19,000 nucleotides of DNA from Sporomusaceae bacterium (GTDB taxonomy: Bacteria; Bacillota; Negativicutes; DSM-13327). The notes beneath the pieces were generated by a model. The model had not been told where the DNA came from. It saw only the letters and a program-made list of their open reading frames with translations, and did no database searches. Numbering within the stretch: the stretch's first letter is position 1; every line of letters begins with the position of its first letter. The DNA lies in NCBI GenBank assembly GCA_027492445.1, contig JAPUES010000100.1, forward strand, positions 1 to 19,000, given 5' to 3'. Of the stretch, positions 1 to 6,914 are shown in pieces. The position numbers were made by a program, and so were the translations under genes.

Positions 1-452
1 CTATTATTCTGACCTTAGCTGGTGGCTTGGCATTTGGTCCTTGGTGGGGAACTGTTTATGTTGTGCTTGGCGGTTTATTTGGAGCATGCTTATGTTTTTC
101 CATTGCGAGAACCTTAGGACAGGAAAAAATGAAAAAATACTTAGGACGATTTTCTCATATTGAAGCCTTTAATGACCAGATTGTAGAACATGGCTTTCGT
201 ACTATGCTAATTATGCGACTGGTGCCGATCTTTCCCTATGATCCTGTTAGTTATTTTGCAGGATTATCTAGTATACGCTTTCGTGATTATGCAGCGGCTA
301 CTGCTATCGGTATGGTGCCTGGTGCTTTTGCTTATAATGTGCTGGGATATTCTCTCACAGATATATTATCACCCACATTCTTACTAGCGATAGCCTTGGT
401 AATGCTTGTAATGTTTACACCCTTGGTATATCACTTTGTAAAAAATAAATAA
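1..452 (+). CDS. TVP38/TMEM64 (DedA-like, SNARE-associated) membrane protein, 5' end missing
   Basis: Integral inner-membrane protein of the VTT/DedA superfamily, whose members are linked to lipid or ion transport and membrane homeostasis; the exact substrate is unknown. The frame is open to the window's left edge (first full codon at base 3), so the true start lies upstream and the TTG at 27 is internal. The visible part holds the family core: a glycine-rich re-entrant segment (LTLAGGLAFGPWWG), a following membrane helix ending in FSIARTLG, the RLVPIFPYDPVSYFAGLS stretch with the conserved Arg-Leu-x-Pro and Phe-Pro, then FRDYAAATAIGMVPGAFAY and a last hydrophobic helix before a short basic tail. 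About 150 residues are seen of a family usually near 200-230. No clear T-rich terminator follows. Confidence 0.85.
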   Translation, partial: IILTLAGGLAFGPWWGTVYVVLGGLFGACLCFSIARTLGQEKMKKYLGRFSHIEAFNDQIVEHGFRTMLIMRLVPIFPYDPVSYFAGLSSIRFRDYAAATAIGMVPGAFAYNVLGYSLTDILSPTFLLAIALVMLVMFTPLVYHFVKNK

Positions 453-631
453 GAAGATTTTTGGTATATAGTAACGGGTTCTAGTTTGAAGGCGAGAAGA
501 GGAAAATCCTACCTGAAAAAGAATTTTTTAATGCTTTTTTAAATTCGCGGTTTTTTAGGCACAGTTGTTTCAAAAAAACCTTTGGTTTTATGACATGCAC
601 ATAATAAAAAATAGAAAGGGGATAAAAGTTT
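453..631. other. Intergenic region upstream of the STAS-like gene
   Basis: This 179-base AT-rich gap holds no convincing gene. It contains a weak A/T-dominated inverted repeat (AAAACC, three bases, GGTTTT at 575-589). A very loose promoter candidate, TTGTTT at 565-570 and TATGAC at 589-594 with an 18-base spacer, would serve the next gene. An AGAAAGGGG ribosome binding site ends at about 620, 11 bases before the ATG at 632. Confidence 0.4.
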
Positions 632-889
632 ATGACAGTACGAATGGATTGTGGTGAAAAATGTGTAAGTTTCTATGTAGAAGGTGATATTTATGATGAA
701 CATGCAGAGTGTTTGCGTGATATGATTAACTCCTATGTTCGACGAGGCATAAAAGATTTAGACCTTAAGCTTTGTACTACATATTATATTAGCAAAAATG
801 GGCAACAATGCTTGCAGAGATTAAAGGATAGACTGGAGAACCAAGGGGTGTGGTTATCTGTTAATGGGCAACCTGGGAACATGAACTAA
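632..889 (+). CDS. Small STAS-like domain protein (85 aa)
   Basis: An 85-residue soluble protein with no membrane segment or signal peptide. Its pattern resembles a compact STAS fold of the anti-sigma-factor-antagonist type: an early strand ending in VEGDIYDEHAECL, a helix (RDMINSYVRRGIK), a central strand DLDLKLCTTYYIS, then a helix QQCLQRLKDRLENQG and a final strand VWLSVNG. The ISKNG segment sits where STAS antagonists carry the phosphorylatable Asp-Ser, so Ser or Lys-Asn here is not a standard acceptor. STAS domains usually bind a partner such as an anti-sigma kinase or sensor, but no such partner is adjacent. It reads as a single gene between the DedA-like protein and the iron operon. 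The family call comes from pattern only and could be wrong. Confidence 0.5.
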   Translation: MTVRMDCGEKCVSFYVEGDIYDEHAECLRDMINSYVRRGIKDLDLKLCTTYYISKNGQQCLQRLKDRLENQGVWLSVNGQPGNMN

Positions 890-906
890 ATAGATAAAAA
901 TATAAC

Positions 907-927
907 GCCGAAAAAGGCTATTTTTTT
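907..927 (+). terminator. Weak possible terminator after the STAS-like gene
   Basis: A three-pair GCC/GGC stem with a GAAAAA loop (907-918) is followed by TATTTTTTT (919-927). The T tract is good but the stem is very short. It abuts the large palindrome that follows, so the T tract may instead belong to that structure. Confidence 0.3.
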
Positions 928-969
928 CACATTGAGATTGAGAATAAGTATCAATCTCAATGTGAAAAA
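923..969. promoter_or_regulatory. Perfect 19-bp-arm palindrome with a Fur-box core, upstream of the iron operon
   Basis: The left arm (923-941) and right arm (951-969) are perfectly complementary: TTTTTCACATTGAGATTGA against TCAATCTCAATGTGAAAAA, with a 9-base centre. The core 937-955, ATTGAGAATAAGTATCAAT, matches the Gram-positive Fur site ATTGATAATNATTATCAAT at 16 of 18 defined positions, and both differ at base 946 as exact centre. A candidate promoter overlaps it: TTCACA at 926-931, a 17-base spacer and TATCAA at 949-954, so a repressor bound at the core would cover the -10. The T tract lies before the hairpin and an A tract follows, so this is not a normal intrinsic terminator on either strand. 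The downstream genes are feoA, feoB and flavodoxin, which supports iron control. Confidence 0.7.
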
Positions 970-1022
970 GAGGAGGCTTTTAGGGAACTACTGTATGATG
1001 GAATTTAAGATGGTAAACAGGC

Positions 1023-1051
1023 TTGATAACAAAAGTAAAAATATCTGTTAT
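1023..1051 (+). promoter_or_regulatory. Alternative promoter candidate for the DUF3793-feoAB operon
   Basis: TTGATA at 1023-1028 is separated by 17 bases from TGTTAT at 1046-1051, matching the sigma-A consensus at 5/6 and 4/6. It lies about 70 bases past the Fur-like palindrome, so if it is the real promoter the Fur site would not overlap it directly. Confidence 0.3.
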
Positions 1052-1080
1052 TAAATTTAGGGAAAGTGTAAAAGGAGTAG

Positions 1081-1731
1081 ATGTTAGATATGGCACATTA
1101 TAGTTTAGCGATGCTAGCGCATGCTTTTGATGTAAACCACAATGAAAAGAAGGTAGAAAGATTTTTAGCTTGGCTCACGATTGAACTTGCAGCAACAATC
1201 TGTGGCAGTAAACCTTCCACCATTTTGACATTGATTGATACCAAACAGCAAGCCTTACTTACTATGTGGAAAGAGCATGGATGCAAAGTTTTGGACAGTA
1301 CATTGGTTGAGTTCATCAGCTTACGTTCTGCTGAGAATAAAGAAACAATATTATTTTATCGGTCAGATGTTTTGGAAAAATGTATTACGAATACTCATCA
1401 TAAGAATTTTCTGCAGAGCCTAGGATATAGAGTAAATGAAGGGGTCGACGCGTGTTTAGCATTACTGAAAAAACGCTTTCAATGCTGCTGTCCTCATGAA
1501 ATGGGAGTATTATTAGGAATACCATTGAAAGATGTGCTAGGATTTATGGCTATGACAAATTTACCACAGACTTGTCGCAAAGAGTGGTGTATTTACGGTA
1601 ATCAGCAAGTATCTCTTGCCGTTATGCAAAAATTCGCTGAGGATCGATCTTTTGTGACTTGTATGCTTACTGAAGGAATAAAGCCTTACGAAATTATGTG
1701 TGGGAATTTTCAAGCTAGTCATATTGCATAG
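1081..1731 (+). CDS. DUF3793 family protein, first gene of the iron operon
   Basis: A 216-residue soluble protein of unknown function. The second half carries the DUF3793 hallmark CPHEMGVLLGIPLKDVLGF (Cys137-Pro-His-Glu onward), then a Cys-Arg-Lys-Glu-Trp-Cys-Ile-Tyr-Gly-Asn stretch matching the family's G-x-W-x-V-Y-G-D element. It is cysteine-rich: eleven cysteines, including three in a row (135-137) just before His139-Glu140, which could bind a metal or cluster or act in redox chemistry (inference). It is followed by feoA after 39 bases and is preceded by the Fur-like palindrome, so it probably rises under iron limitation. AAAGGAG at 1071-1077 is only 3 bases from ATG 1081 and 12 from the next in-frame ATG at 1090, so the start could be either. 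The family call is good; no reaction can be assigned. Confidence 0.8.
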   Translation: MLDMAHYSLAMLAHAFDVNHNEKKVERFLAWLTIELAATICGSKPSTILTLIDTKQQALLTMWKEHGCKVLDSTLVEFISLRSAENKETILFYRSDVLEKCITNTHHKNFLQSLGYRVNEGVDACLALLKKRFQCCCPHEMGVLLGIPLKDVLGFMAMTNLPQTCRKEWCIYGNQQVSLAVMQKFAEDRSFVTCMLTEGIKPYEIMCGNFQASHIA

Positions 1732-1770
1732 AAAAATCTAAAATTAGGTAATGAAAGAAGGAATGAATAC

Positions 1771-2001
1771 ATGAATAAGGTGCTTAGTGATTTATTGCCC
1801 GGGGAAAAAGGGATAGTAAAAAAGGTAATTGGCAGTAGCATGATAAAAAGACGGATTATTGATATGGGCGTTGTCACGGGAACTGTAATTGAAGTGCAAA
1901 AATTTGCACCTCTTGGCGATCCAATGGAAGTGAAAGTAAAAGGCTTTAATCTTTCCTTGCGAAAAGCAGAAGCTCAAATGATTGAATTAGAAGTTGAGTA
2001 A
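1771..2001 (+). CDS. feoA: Ferrous iron transport protein A
   Basis: A 76-residue cytosolic SH3-like protein, the small partner of the FeoB iron(II) transporter. Family traits are visible: an N-terminal LSDLLPGEKGIVKKV strand pair, the conserved RRIIDMGVVTGTVIEV segment (typically R-R-L-x-D-x-G-x-x-x-G), and a closing strand pair ending NLSLRKAEAQMIEL, where the family reads (I/L)-x-LRxxEAxxI. Length is normal. It is thought to regulate or assist FeoB rather than to carry iron. AAGAAGGAA at 1754-1762 is its ribosome binding site. It lies between the DUF3793 gene and feoB, in the same direction, with 54 bases to feoB. Confidence 0.95.
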   Translation: MNKVLSDLLPGEKGIVKKVIGSSMIKRRIIDMGVVTGTVIEVQKFAPLGDPMEVKVKGFNLSLRKAEAQMIELEVE

Positions 2002-2012
2002 AAAAAAAAGAT

Positions 2013-2031
2013 GAGAATGATAATTAATTTC
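2013..2031. promoter_or_regulatory. Possible second Fur-like site between feoA and feoB
   Basis: GAGAATGATAATTAATTTC matches the classical 19-bp Fur consensus GATAATGATAATCATTATC at 15 of 19 positions by eye. It sits in the short feoA-feoB gap, after a run of ten A and 25 bases before the feoB start. The surroundings are very AT-rich, so a chance match is a real possibility. Confidence 0.35.
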
Positions 2032-2055
2032 AATAAAAAATCATAAAGGGGAATA

Positions 2056-4443
2056 ATGATGGTAGATAAAAAGATAACACTTGCCTTAGTTGGTAATCCT
2101 AATGCAGGTAAAACAACTATATTTAATAATATAACAGGAGGACGCCAGCATGTAGGAAATTATCCTGGCGTTACTGTGGAGAAAAAAGAAGGTTATACTA
2201 GATTTAAAAATCATGATTTTGTCCTTGTCGATTTGCCTGGTACTTATAGTTTGACGGCTTATTCTTTGGAAGAAATTGTGACTCGCAATTTTATTGTTAA
2301 TGATAAGCCTGATGTAGTTGTTGATGTGGCCGATGCATCTAATTTGGAGCGGAATTTATATTTGACTCTGCAATTGTTAGAACTAGGTCATCCCTTAGTT
2401 CTTGATCTAAATATGATTGACGTTGCTGAATCGACAGGTATGAAGATTAATGATCATAAGCTTTCAGAAGGATTAGGTGGTATTCCAATTGTTCGTACAG
2501 TAGGAGTCAGCAAAGGAAGTTTGGATGCTCTTTTAGATACGGCAGCAAAGGTAAATCATAACTCCCAAGCAGTTAAATTTAAACTGGATTATGGTGCTGA
2601 TGTAGAAGACGCCATAACAAAAATAGAACCACTCATGTTGCCGCTACAGAAACAACTTAATTTTTCCGTGCGGTGGTTGGCATTAAAAGCATTAGGCAAT
2701 GATGGAAATATTATTGAGTATGTTAACAAGCTTCCGGATGCGGAACAGGTTATGACAATGGTTAATAGAATTCGAGTAGAATTAAGCAATAAGCTCGGAG
2801 AAGAGGTTGAGTTATTTATTGCCGGCCAACGTTATCAATATGTTGGTAAAATATATCAGAGAGCTGTTGATGCGGAAAAAGTAAGTTCCGTATCCATTTC
2901 AGATAAAATTGATAAAATTCTAACAAATCAGATGTTTGGGTTGCCAATATTTTTCGCCTTAATGTGGCTTGTCTTTAATCTGGTGTTTACCTTCGGGGCC
3001 GTTCCTTCGGATGCTATTGATGCAGGTTTTTCTCTTCTTAGCGAATATTTGGGTAGCAGTATTAGTGATGGACCTCTTAAATCCCTACTGATTGATGGTA
3101 TTATCGGAGGGGTAGGCGGTGTTCTTGTTTTCATACCGGGCATTTTATTATTATTCTTAGCAATTGCCGTATTAGAAGACACGGGTTACATGGCGAGAGC
3201 CGCTTTTATAATTGACCGGGTGATGCGACGATTTGGGCTACATGGTAAGTCCTTTATTCCTTTATTATTAGGCTTTGGTTGCAGTGTTACAGCGATGATG
3301 GGAACTCGCACACTGGAAAATCCTCGTGACCGCATGATTACCATGCTAGTAACACCGCTGATGAGTTGTAGCGCGAAACTACCTGTATATACTATTTTAA
3401 TCGCAGCTTTTTTCGATGAAAAGATTGCTGGCAATGTCTTGTTCTCTATTTATTTTTTAGGAATTATATTATCAATGATGGCGGCTTGGTTTTTTCGTAG
3501 TACCTTTCTCAAAGGGGAAAGCGAACCTTTTGTTATGGAATTACCGCCCTATCGTATCCCTACCGTCAAAAGTGTAATCATTCATATGTGGGAACGCAGT
3601 GTGTTGTATTTAAAGAAAGCAGGAACCATTATTTTAGCAGCGTCTATCGTAATGTGGTTTTTGACAACCTATCCGAAGGATATTGAATATGCTAGGGATT
3701 ATGATACTCTGATAAATCAGGCTGAAGAAAGTTATACCCAGCAAGTAAAGGACGAAGTACTTACTAAGCTTGCTATTGAGGAACTTAGTCAAAATAACTC
3801 TTTAGAAAAATTAATTGAAGATATGCAAAAAATAGAAGAAACTTTTGCTGAGGAAACAACAGATTTAGAGAAAGACGCTCCAGAATATATTAATTTGGCA
3901 GAAGAAAAAACTAGTAAGAACCAAGAATTAGAAGAACAAAATAAAGAAATATATCCTTATGCAGCAAAATATATGGAACTCACGCAGAAGCTAGAGGAGG
4001 AACAAGCAACTTTAAACAATGAGAAAACAGGGGAAGAATTAGAAAAAAGCTATGCCGGACAATTTGGCAAGGCCATTGAACCTGCTATAGCACCGTTAGG
4101 TTTTGACTGGCGTATTGGTATCAGCCTAGTATCAGGTGTTACTGCTAAAGAAGTGGTCATCAGTACTATGGGAACCATTTATAGCATAGGAGATGGCAAT
4201 GAAAATGCAGAAGGTATGGCAGAGGCATTAAAACGTGATGAGCATATGAACCCCTTAGTAGCCTATGCCTTGATGGTCTTTGTACTTATTTATTCCCCTT
4301 GCTTGGCAGCCCTTGCGGTGATGAGAAGAGAGACGGGTTCATGGAAATGGCCTGCAGTAAGTATGGTGTATTTAACAACATTAGCATGGATTGTTACCTT
4401 CCTTGTTTATCAAGGTGGTAAACTATTAGGTTTTGGTAGTTAA
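2056..4443 (+). CDS. feoB: Ferrous iron transporter FeoB with an extra charged insert
   Basis: Inner-membrane Fe(II) permease with an N-terminal GTPase. G motifs: G1 GNPNAGKT (13-20), G2 region VGNYPGVTVE (33-42), G3 DLPG (59-62), G4 NMID (119-122, the usual FeoB form of NKxD). The helical spacer follows to about residue 275. The membrane part carries both gate motifs: GFGCSVTAMMGTR with the conserved Cys, and LVTPLMSCSAKLPVY with Ser-Cys. After the helix ending VMWFLTTYP, about residues 542-660 are a Glu/Lys-rich, likely coiled-coil insert before SYAGQFGKAIEPAIAPLGFDW resumes the family pattern. Total 795 residues is long for a clostridial FeoB. AAAGGGG at 2045-2051 supports ATG 2056 or 2059. 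No FeoC gene is seen; a flavodoxin follows. Confidence 0.96.
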   Translation: MMVDKKITLALVGNPNAGKTTIFNNITGGRQHVGNYPGVTVEKKEGYTRFKNHDFVLVDLPGTYSLTAYSLEEIVTRNFIVNDKPDVVVDVADASNLERNLYLTLQLLELGHPLVLDLNMIDVAESTGMKINDHKLSEGLGGIPIVRTVGVSKGSLDALLDTAAKVNHNSQAVKFKLDYGADVEDAITKIEPLMLPLQKQLNFSVRWLALKALGNDGNIIEYVNKLPDAEQVMTMVNRIRVELSNKLGEEVELFIAGQRYQYVGKIYQRAVDAEKVSSVSISDKIDKILTNQMFGLPIFFALMWLVFNLVFTFGAVPSDAIDAGFSLLSEYLGSSISDGPLKSLLIDGIIGGVGGVLVFIPGILLLFLAIAVLEDTGYMARAAFIIDRVMRRFGLHGKSFIPLLLGFGCSVTAMMGTRTLENPRDRMITMLVTPLMSCSAKLPVYTILIAAFFDEKIAGNVLFSIYFLGIILSMMAAWFFRSTFLKGESEPFVMELPPYRIPTVKSVIIHMWERSVLYLKKAGTIILAASIVMWFLTTYPKDIEYARDYDTLINQAEESYTQQVKDEVLTKLAIEELSQNNSLEKLIEDMQKIEETFAEETTDLEKDAPEYINLAEEKTSKNQELEEQNKEIYPYAAKYMELTQKLEEEQATLNNEKTGEELEKSYAGQFGKAIEPAIAPLGFDWRIGISLVSGVTAKEVVISTMGTIYSIGDGNENAEGMAEALKRDEHMNPLVAYALMVFVLIYSPCLAALAVMRRETGSWKWPAVSMVYLTTLAWIVTFLVYQGGKLLGFGS

Positions 4444-4495
4444 TAAAGAATTCACGAATCTAGTAGTGGACTCTACAGAAGGAGAAATGTACGAT

Positions 4496-4930
4496 ATGAA
4501 AAAAATAGCAGTTATTTATTGGAGCGGTACAGGAAATACGGAGGCAATGGCTAAAGCTGTTGCCGAAGGAGCTAAACAAGATAATGTTGAAGTTTCGATA
4601 CTTAACGTAGCAGAGGCTTCCATAGAAGATGTCATAAATGCAGATGCTATTGCCTTAGGATGTTCATCAATGGGGGCAGAAGTTTTGGAAGAAGCAGAGA
4701 TGGAACCCTTCGTAGCGTCAATTGAAGAAGTGATTTATGGGAAACCTATGGCACTATTTGGTTCATATGGATGGGGAAATGGGGAGTGGATGCAGGATTG
4801 GGTGACGAGAATGCAAGACTGCGATGCCAAAGTACTAGGGGAAGGTCTGATTATTATGGGGATGCCTGATATACAAGGAATTGAGGAATGTAAAGTATTG
4901 GGTAGTGAATTAAGCAATATGGAACAGTGA
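4496..4930 (+). CDS. Short-chain flavodoxin
   Basis: A 144-residue FMN-binding electron carrier. The N-terminal MKKIAVIYWSGTGNTEAMA carries the FMN phosphate loop (SGTGNTE), the middle has GCSSMGAEVLEEAEMEPF (60s loop), and the ALFGSYGWGNGEWMQDW segment is the usual 90s loop stacking on the flavin ring. The frame is open further upstream to 4433, overlapping the end of feoB, but homologues start at MKK; GGAG at 4481-4484 is 11 bases before ATG 4496 and only 2 before ATG 4487, so I take 4496. It is the last gene of the operon and ends before a stem-loop. Flavodoxins commonly replace ferredoxin under low iron, matching the Fur-like control inferred here; it might also keep imported iron reduced (inference). 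Confidence 0.93.
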   Translation: MKKIAVIYWSGTGNTEAMAKAVAEGAKQDNVEVSILNVAEASIEDVINADAIALGCSSMGAEVLEEAEMEPFVASIEEVIYGKPMALFGSYGWGNGEWMQDWVTRMQDCDAKVLGEGLIIMGMPDIQGIEECKVLGSELSNMEQ

Positions 4931-4993
4931 AGGATAGTTATGGCAATATAATTATTCAGGGAAAAAGTGTTAACAAACTCCCTATAAAAAATG

Positions 4994-5024
4994 GGACTGT
5001 CTCAATCACTTGATGAGACAGTCC
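4994..5024 (+). terminator. Stem-loop ending the iron operon
   Basis: A perfect 11-bp stem, GGACTGTCTCA at 4994-5004 and TGAGACAGTCC at 5014-5024, with a 9-base loop. It lies 63 bases past the flavodoxin stop. The T tract is poor (TTCCACTTC), so termination may be partial. It shares its design with the stem-loop at 6915-6941. Confidence 0.7.
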
Positions 5025-5059
5025 TTCCACTTCATATAAGAAGATAGGAGACCATAGAC

Positions 5060-5098
5060 ATGACAATTAAGAAACGTTTATTAATAGCTACCATGTAA
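5060..5098 (+). other. 12-codon reading frame before the diguanylate cyclase (leader or remnant)
   Basis: ATG at 5060 is preceded by AGGAG at 5046-5050 and encodes MTIKKRLLIATM, then TAA. The peptide looks like the first residues of a membrane sensor protein (basic start then hydrophobic) that ends abruptly. It could be a short leader peptide or the scar of an older N-terminus of the next gene. Nothing proves it is translated. Confidence 0.3.
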
Positions 5099-5121
5099 AT
5101 GAATTTGTAATAAGGATACCT

Positions 5122-6177
5122 ATGGAGGAGATGTTATTGGTAAATAAGCTTCGTCTAGTCTTTATGTTTATATTGCTCATTCCTCAAGGGGTGATGTTTG
5201 GTATGGCATATGATTCATCACTAGCGACAAATAAATCCTTTAGTCAAATAGAAGCCGTGTCGTTAGCCAGTGCCCTGATATTAGGGATAATCATGCCTAG
5301 TGTAACAGTTCAATGGTTGGTTGGAAAACCATTGCATAGTATGCGACAGCTATGTTATCAAGTGAAACAGGGGAATTATGGAGAATTGCTATCCCTGCCC
5401 AATGAAGCAAGGGATGACGAGGATGACATGATGACTCTTATGCGAGATATGAACTGGATGGCAAGGCAAATCGAAATTCGAGAAAGAGATCTCAGACAGG
5501 TAGTCGATGAGCTATGGCAGTCACGGAATAAAATGGACGAACAAAATAAAATCTTAAGTTCGGTGAATACAGAACTTATAATAGTCCAAGAGAGATTAAA
5601 AGAACGTACAGTCCAATTAGAGAAATCTTGCAGTCGTATGCAAGTGATGGCAATGACGGATCCACTAACCTCCATTGCCAATCGACGGTGCTTTTTTGAA
5701 GCATTAGAGGGGCAGTTTAAGGAATTGGGATGTAATTATCGTCCTATTTCATTACTTATTATTGACATTGATTTTTTTAAAAAAATTAATGATACTTATG
5801 GACATCAAGCAGGGGATACGGTGTTACTGGAATTGGCAAAAATTATTGAGAAAAATGCTCGAGAAGGAGATTTAGCTGCTCGTATTGGTGGAGAAGAATA
5901 TGCCATTTTATTACCAGGAACCTCATCCCAGCAGGCAATAGGAGTTGCCAACCGTATTCAGACTGGGATTGAAAAACATGAGTTTTTACTAGGAGGGAGC
6001 CAAGTGTCTGTGACAGCCTCCATTGGTGTGTGCACACTTGCCCAATCACTATGTTGCTTTGATAGAGAAAAAATCTATAATTATGCTGATCAAGCACTTT
6101 ACTACTCTAAGGAAAATGGTCGCAATAGTGTATCTGTTTATGATCCGAATACGCACTTAATTGACAAAGTTGCTTAG
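5122..6177 (+). CDS. Membrane-bound diguanylate cyclase (HAMP-like linker, GGDEF domain)
   Basis: Makes the second messenger c-di-GMP from two GTP. Order: two closely spaced membrane helices (about 10-31 and 47-68) with only a short outside loop, so no large external sensor; a HAMP-like segment from GKPLHSMRQ; a coiled coil to about residue 175; then GGDEF from MTDPLTSIANRR. The active site is GGEEY (256-260), an accepted variant of GGEEF. The inhibitory I-site RxxD is present as REGD five residues earlier, so product inhibition is expected. Start choice is open: ATG 5122 has AAGGA 5 bases before it, while TTG 5137 has GGAGGAG at 5124-5130 with 6-base spacing and gives MVNKLRLVF. The HD-GYP gene follows after 18 bases, so synthesis and breakdown are coupled. 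Confidence 0.92.
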   Translation: MEEMLLVNKLRLVFMFILLIPQGVMFGMAYDSSLATNKSFSQIEAVSLASALILGIIMPSVTVQWLVGKPLHSMRQLCYQVKQGNYGELLSLPNEARDDEDDMMTLMRDMNWMARQIEIRERDLRQVVDELWQSRNKMDEQNKILSSVNTELIIVQERLKERTVQLEKSCSRMQVMAMTDPLTSIANRRCFFEALEGQFKELGCNYRPISLLIIDIDFFKKINDTYGHQAGDTVLLELAKIIEKNAREGDLAARIGGEEYAILLPGTSSQQAIGVANRIQTGIEKHEFLLGGSQVSVTASIGVCTLAQSLCCFDREKIYNYADQALYYSKENGRNSVSVYDPNTHLIDKVA

Positions 6178-6195
6178 TGATTCGGTCAGGAAAGG

Positions 6196-6822
6196 ATGGT
6201 TGATGTGTTAACTAACGTTACGTTACATGATTTACATGAGATGGTAGATGCCTTATCGAGAGCTTTAGAAGCTAAAAATTCCTATATGTGTGGACATTCT
6301 GAAAGGGTGGCTGAACTTTCTTTAAAAATAGCACAAAGTATGGGATTGCCCTTAATGGAGCAAGAACGAATCCATATTGGAGCTCACTTACACGATATTG
6401 GAAAGATTGGTATTCCAGATGCTATTCTTAATAAACCTGGAAAGTTGACCGATAGTGAATTTGCCATTATTCGTCAGCATCCTGGAATTGGAGGAGATAT
6501 TGTAAGTAAGATTAAGGTTTTTCACTCCGTTGTGGATATTGTGCGTCATCATCACGAACGTTTTGATGGAAAAGGTTATCCTGATAAATTGTGTGGTACA
6601 GAAATTTCCTTAGGAGCTAGAATTGTCGCAATAGCCGATGCTTTTGATGCTATGATCTCCATGAGGAATTATCGCCGCTCACTTACTGTAAGTGAGGCGA
6701 TGGAGGAGATGGAACGTTGTCGGGGAAGTCAGTTTGATTCAGCTATTGTTGACGTATTACAAAGCTTAATCAAGAATAAAGAATTGACAGGTATAAATTG
6801 TGGGGAACTACTGACAGGGTGA
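6196..6822 (+). CDS. Stand-alone HD-GYP domain c-di-GMP phosphodiesterase
   Basis: A 208-residue cytosolic hydrolase of the HD-GYP family, which breaks c-di-GMP down to pGpG or GMP with a two- or three-metal site. It is almost only the catalytic domain: GHSERVAELS (33-42), HDIGK (66-70), a LNKPGKLT loop (78-85), QHPGIGGDIV (94-103), HHERFDGKGYP (119-129) and IADAFDAM. All key residues are intact, unlike the HD-GYP at 16658. It lies 18 bases after the diguanylate cyclase and is surely co-transcribed. ATG 6196 directly follows AGGAAAGG; GTG 6205, 8 bases after AAAGGA, is an alternative start that removes three residues. With no sensor of its own, it probably opposes its neighbour or binds an unseen partner. 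Confidence 0.93.
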   Translation: MVDVLTNVTLHDLHEMVDALSRALEAKNSYMCGHSERVAELSLKIAQSMGLPLMEQERIHIGAHLHDIGKIGIPDAILNKPGKLTDSEFAIIRQHPGIGGDIVSKIKVFHSVVDIVRHHHERFDGKGYPDKLCGTEISLGARIVAIADAFDAMISMRNYRRSLTVSEAMEEMERCRGSQFDSAIVDVLQSLIKNKELTGINCGELLTG

Positions 6823-6914
6823 GGATTGTGGATAAGCCATTAATAGTTGCTAAAATGATTGGCGAAATTTAAGGGAAACCAATGGGTCAATACTAAATTG
6901 CAAGTATAAATTTT

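Noticed and set aside
575..589. AAAACC/GGTTTT hairpin as a terminator for the DedA-like gene
   Set aside because: The stem is mostly A-T, the loop is three bases, no T run follows, and it is over 120 bases past the stop.
995..1054. 19-codon frame between the Fur-like palindrome and the DUF3793 gene
   Set aside because: The nearest purine-rich site is about 17 bases upstream, and the frame covers the candidate promoter at 1023-1051; I consider it chance.
4433..4495. N-terminal extension of the flavodoxin overlapping feoB
   Set aside because: Flavodoxins start at the first strand (MKKIAVIYWS); the extra 21 residues have no family match, and the ribosome binding site lies at 4479-4484.
6828..6872. 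14-codon frame from a GTG after the HD-GYP gene
   Set aside because: Too short to judge, in a terminator-bearing gap, with no similarity noticed.
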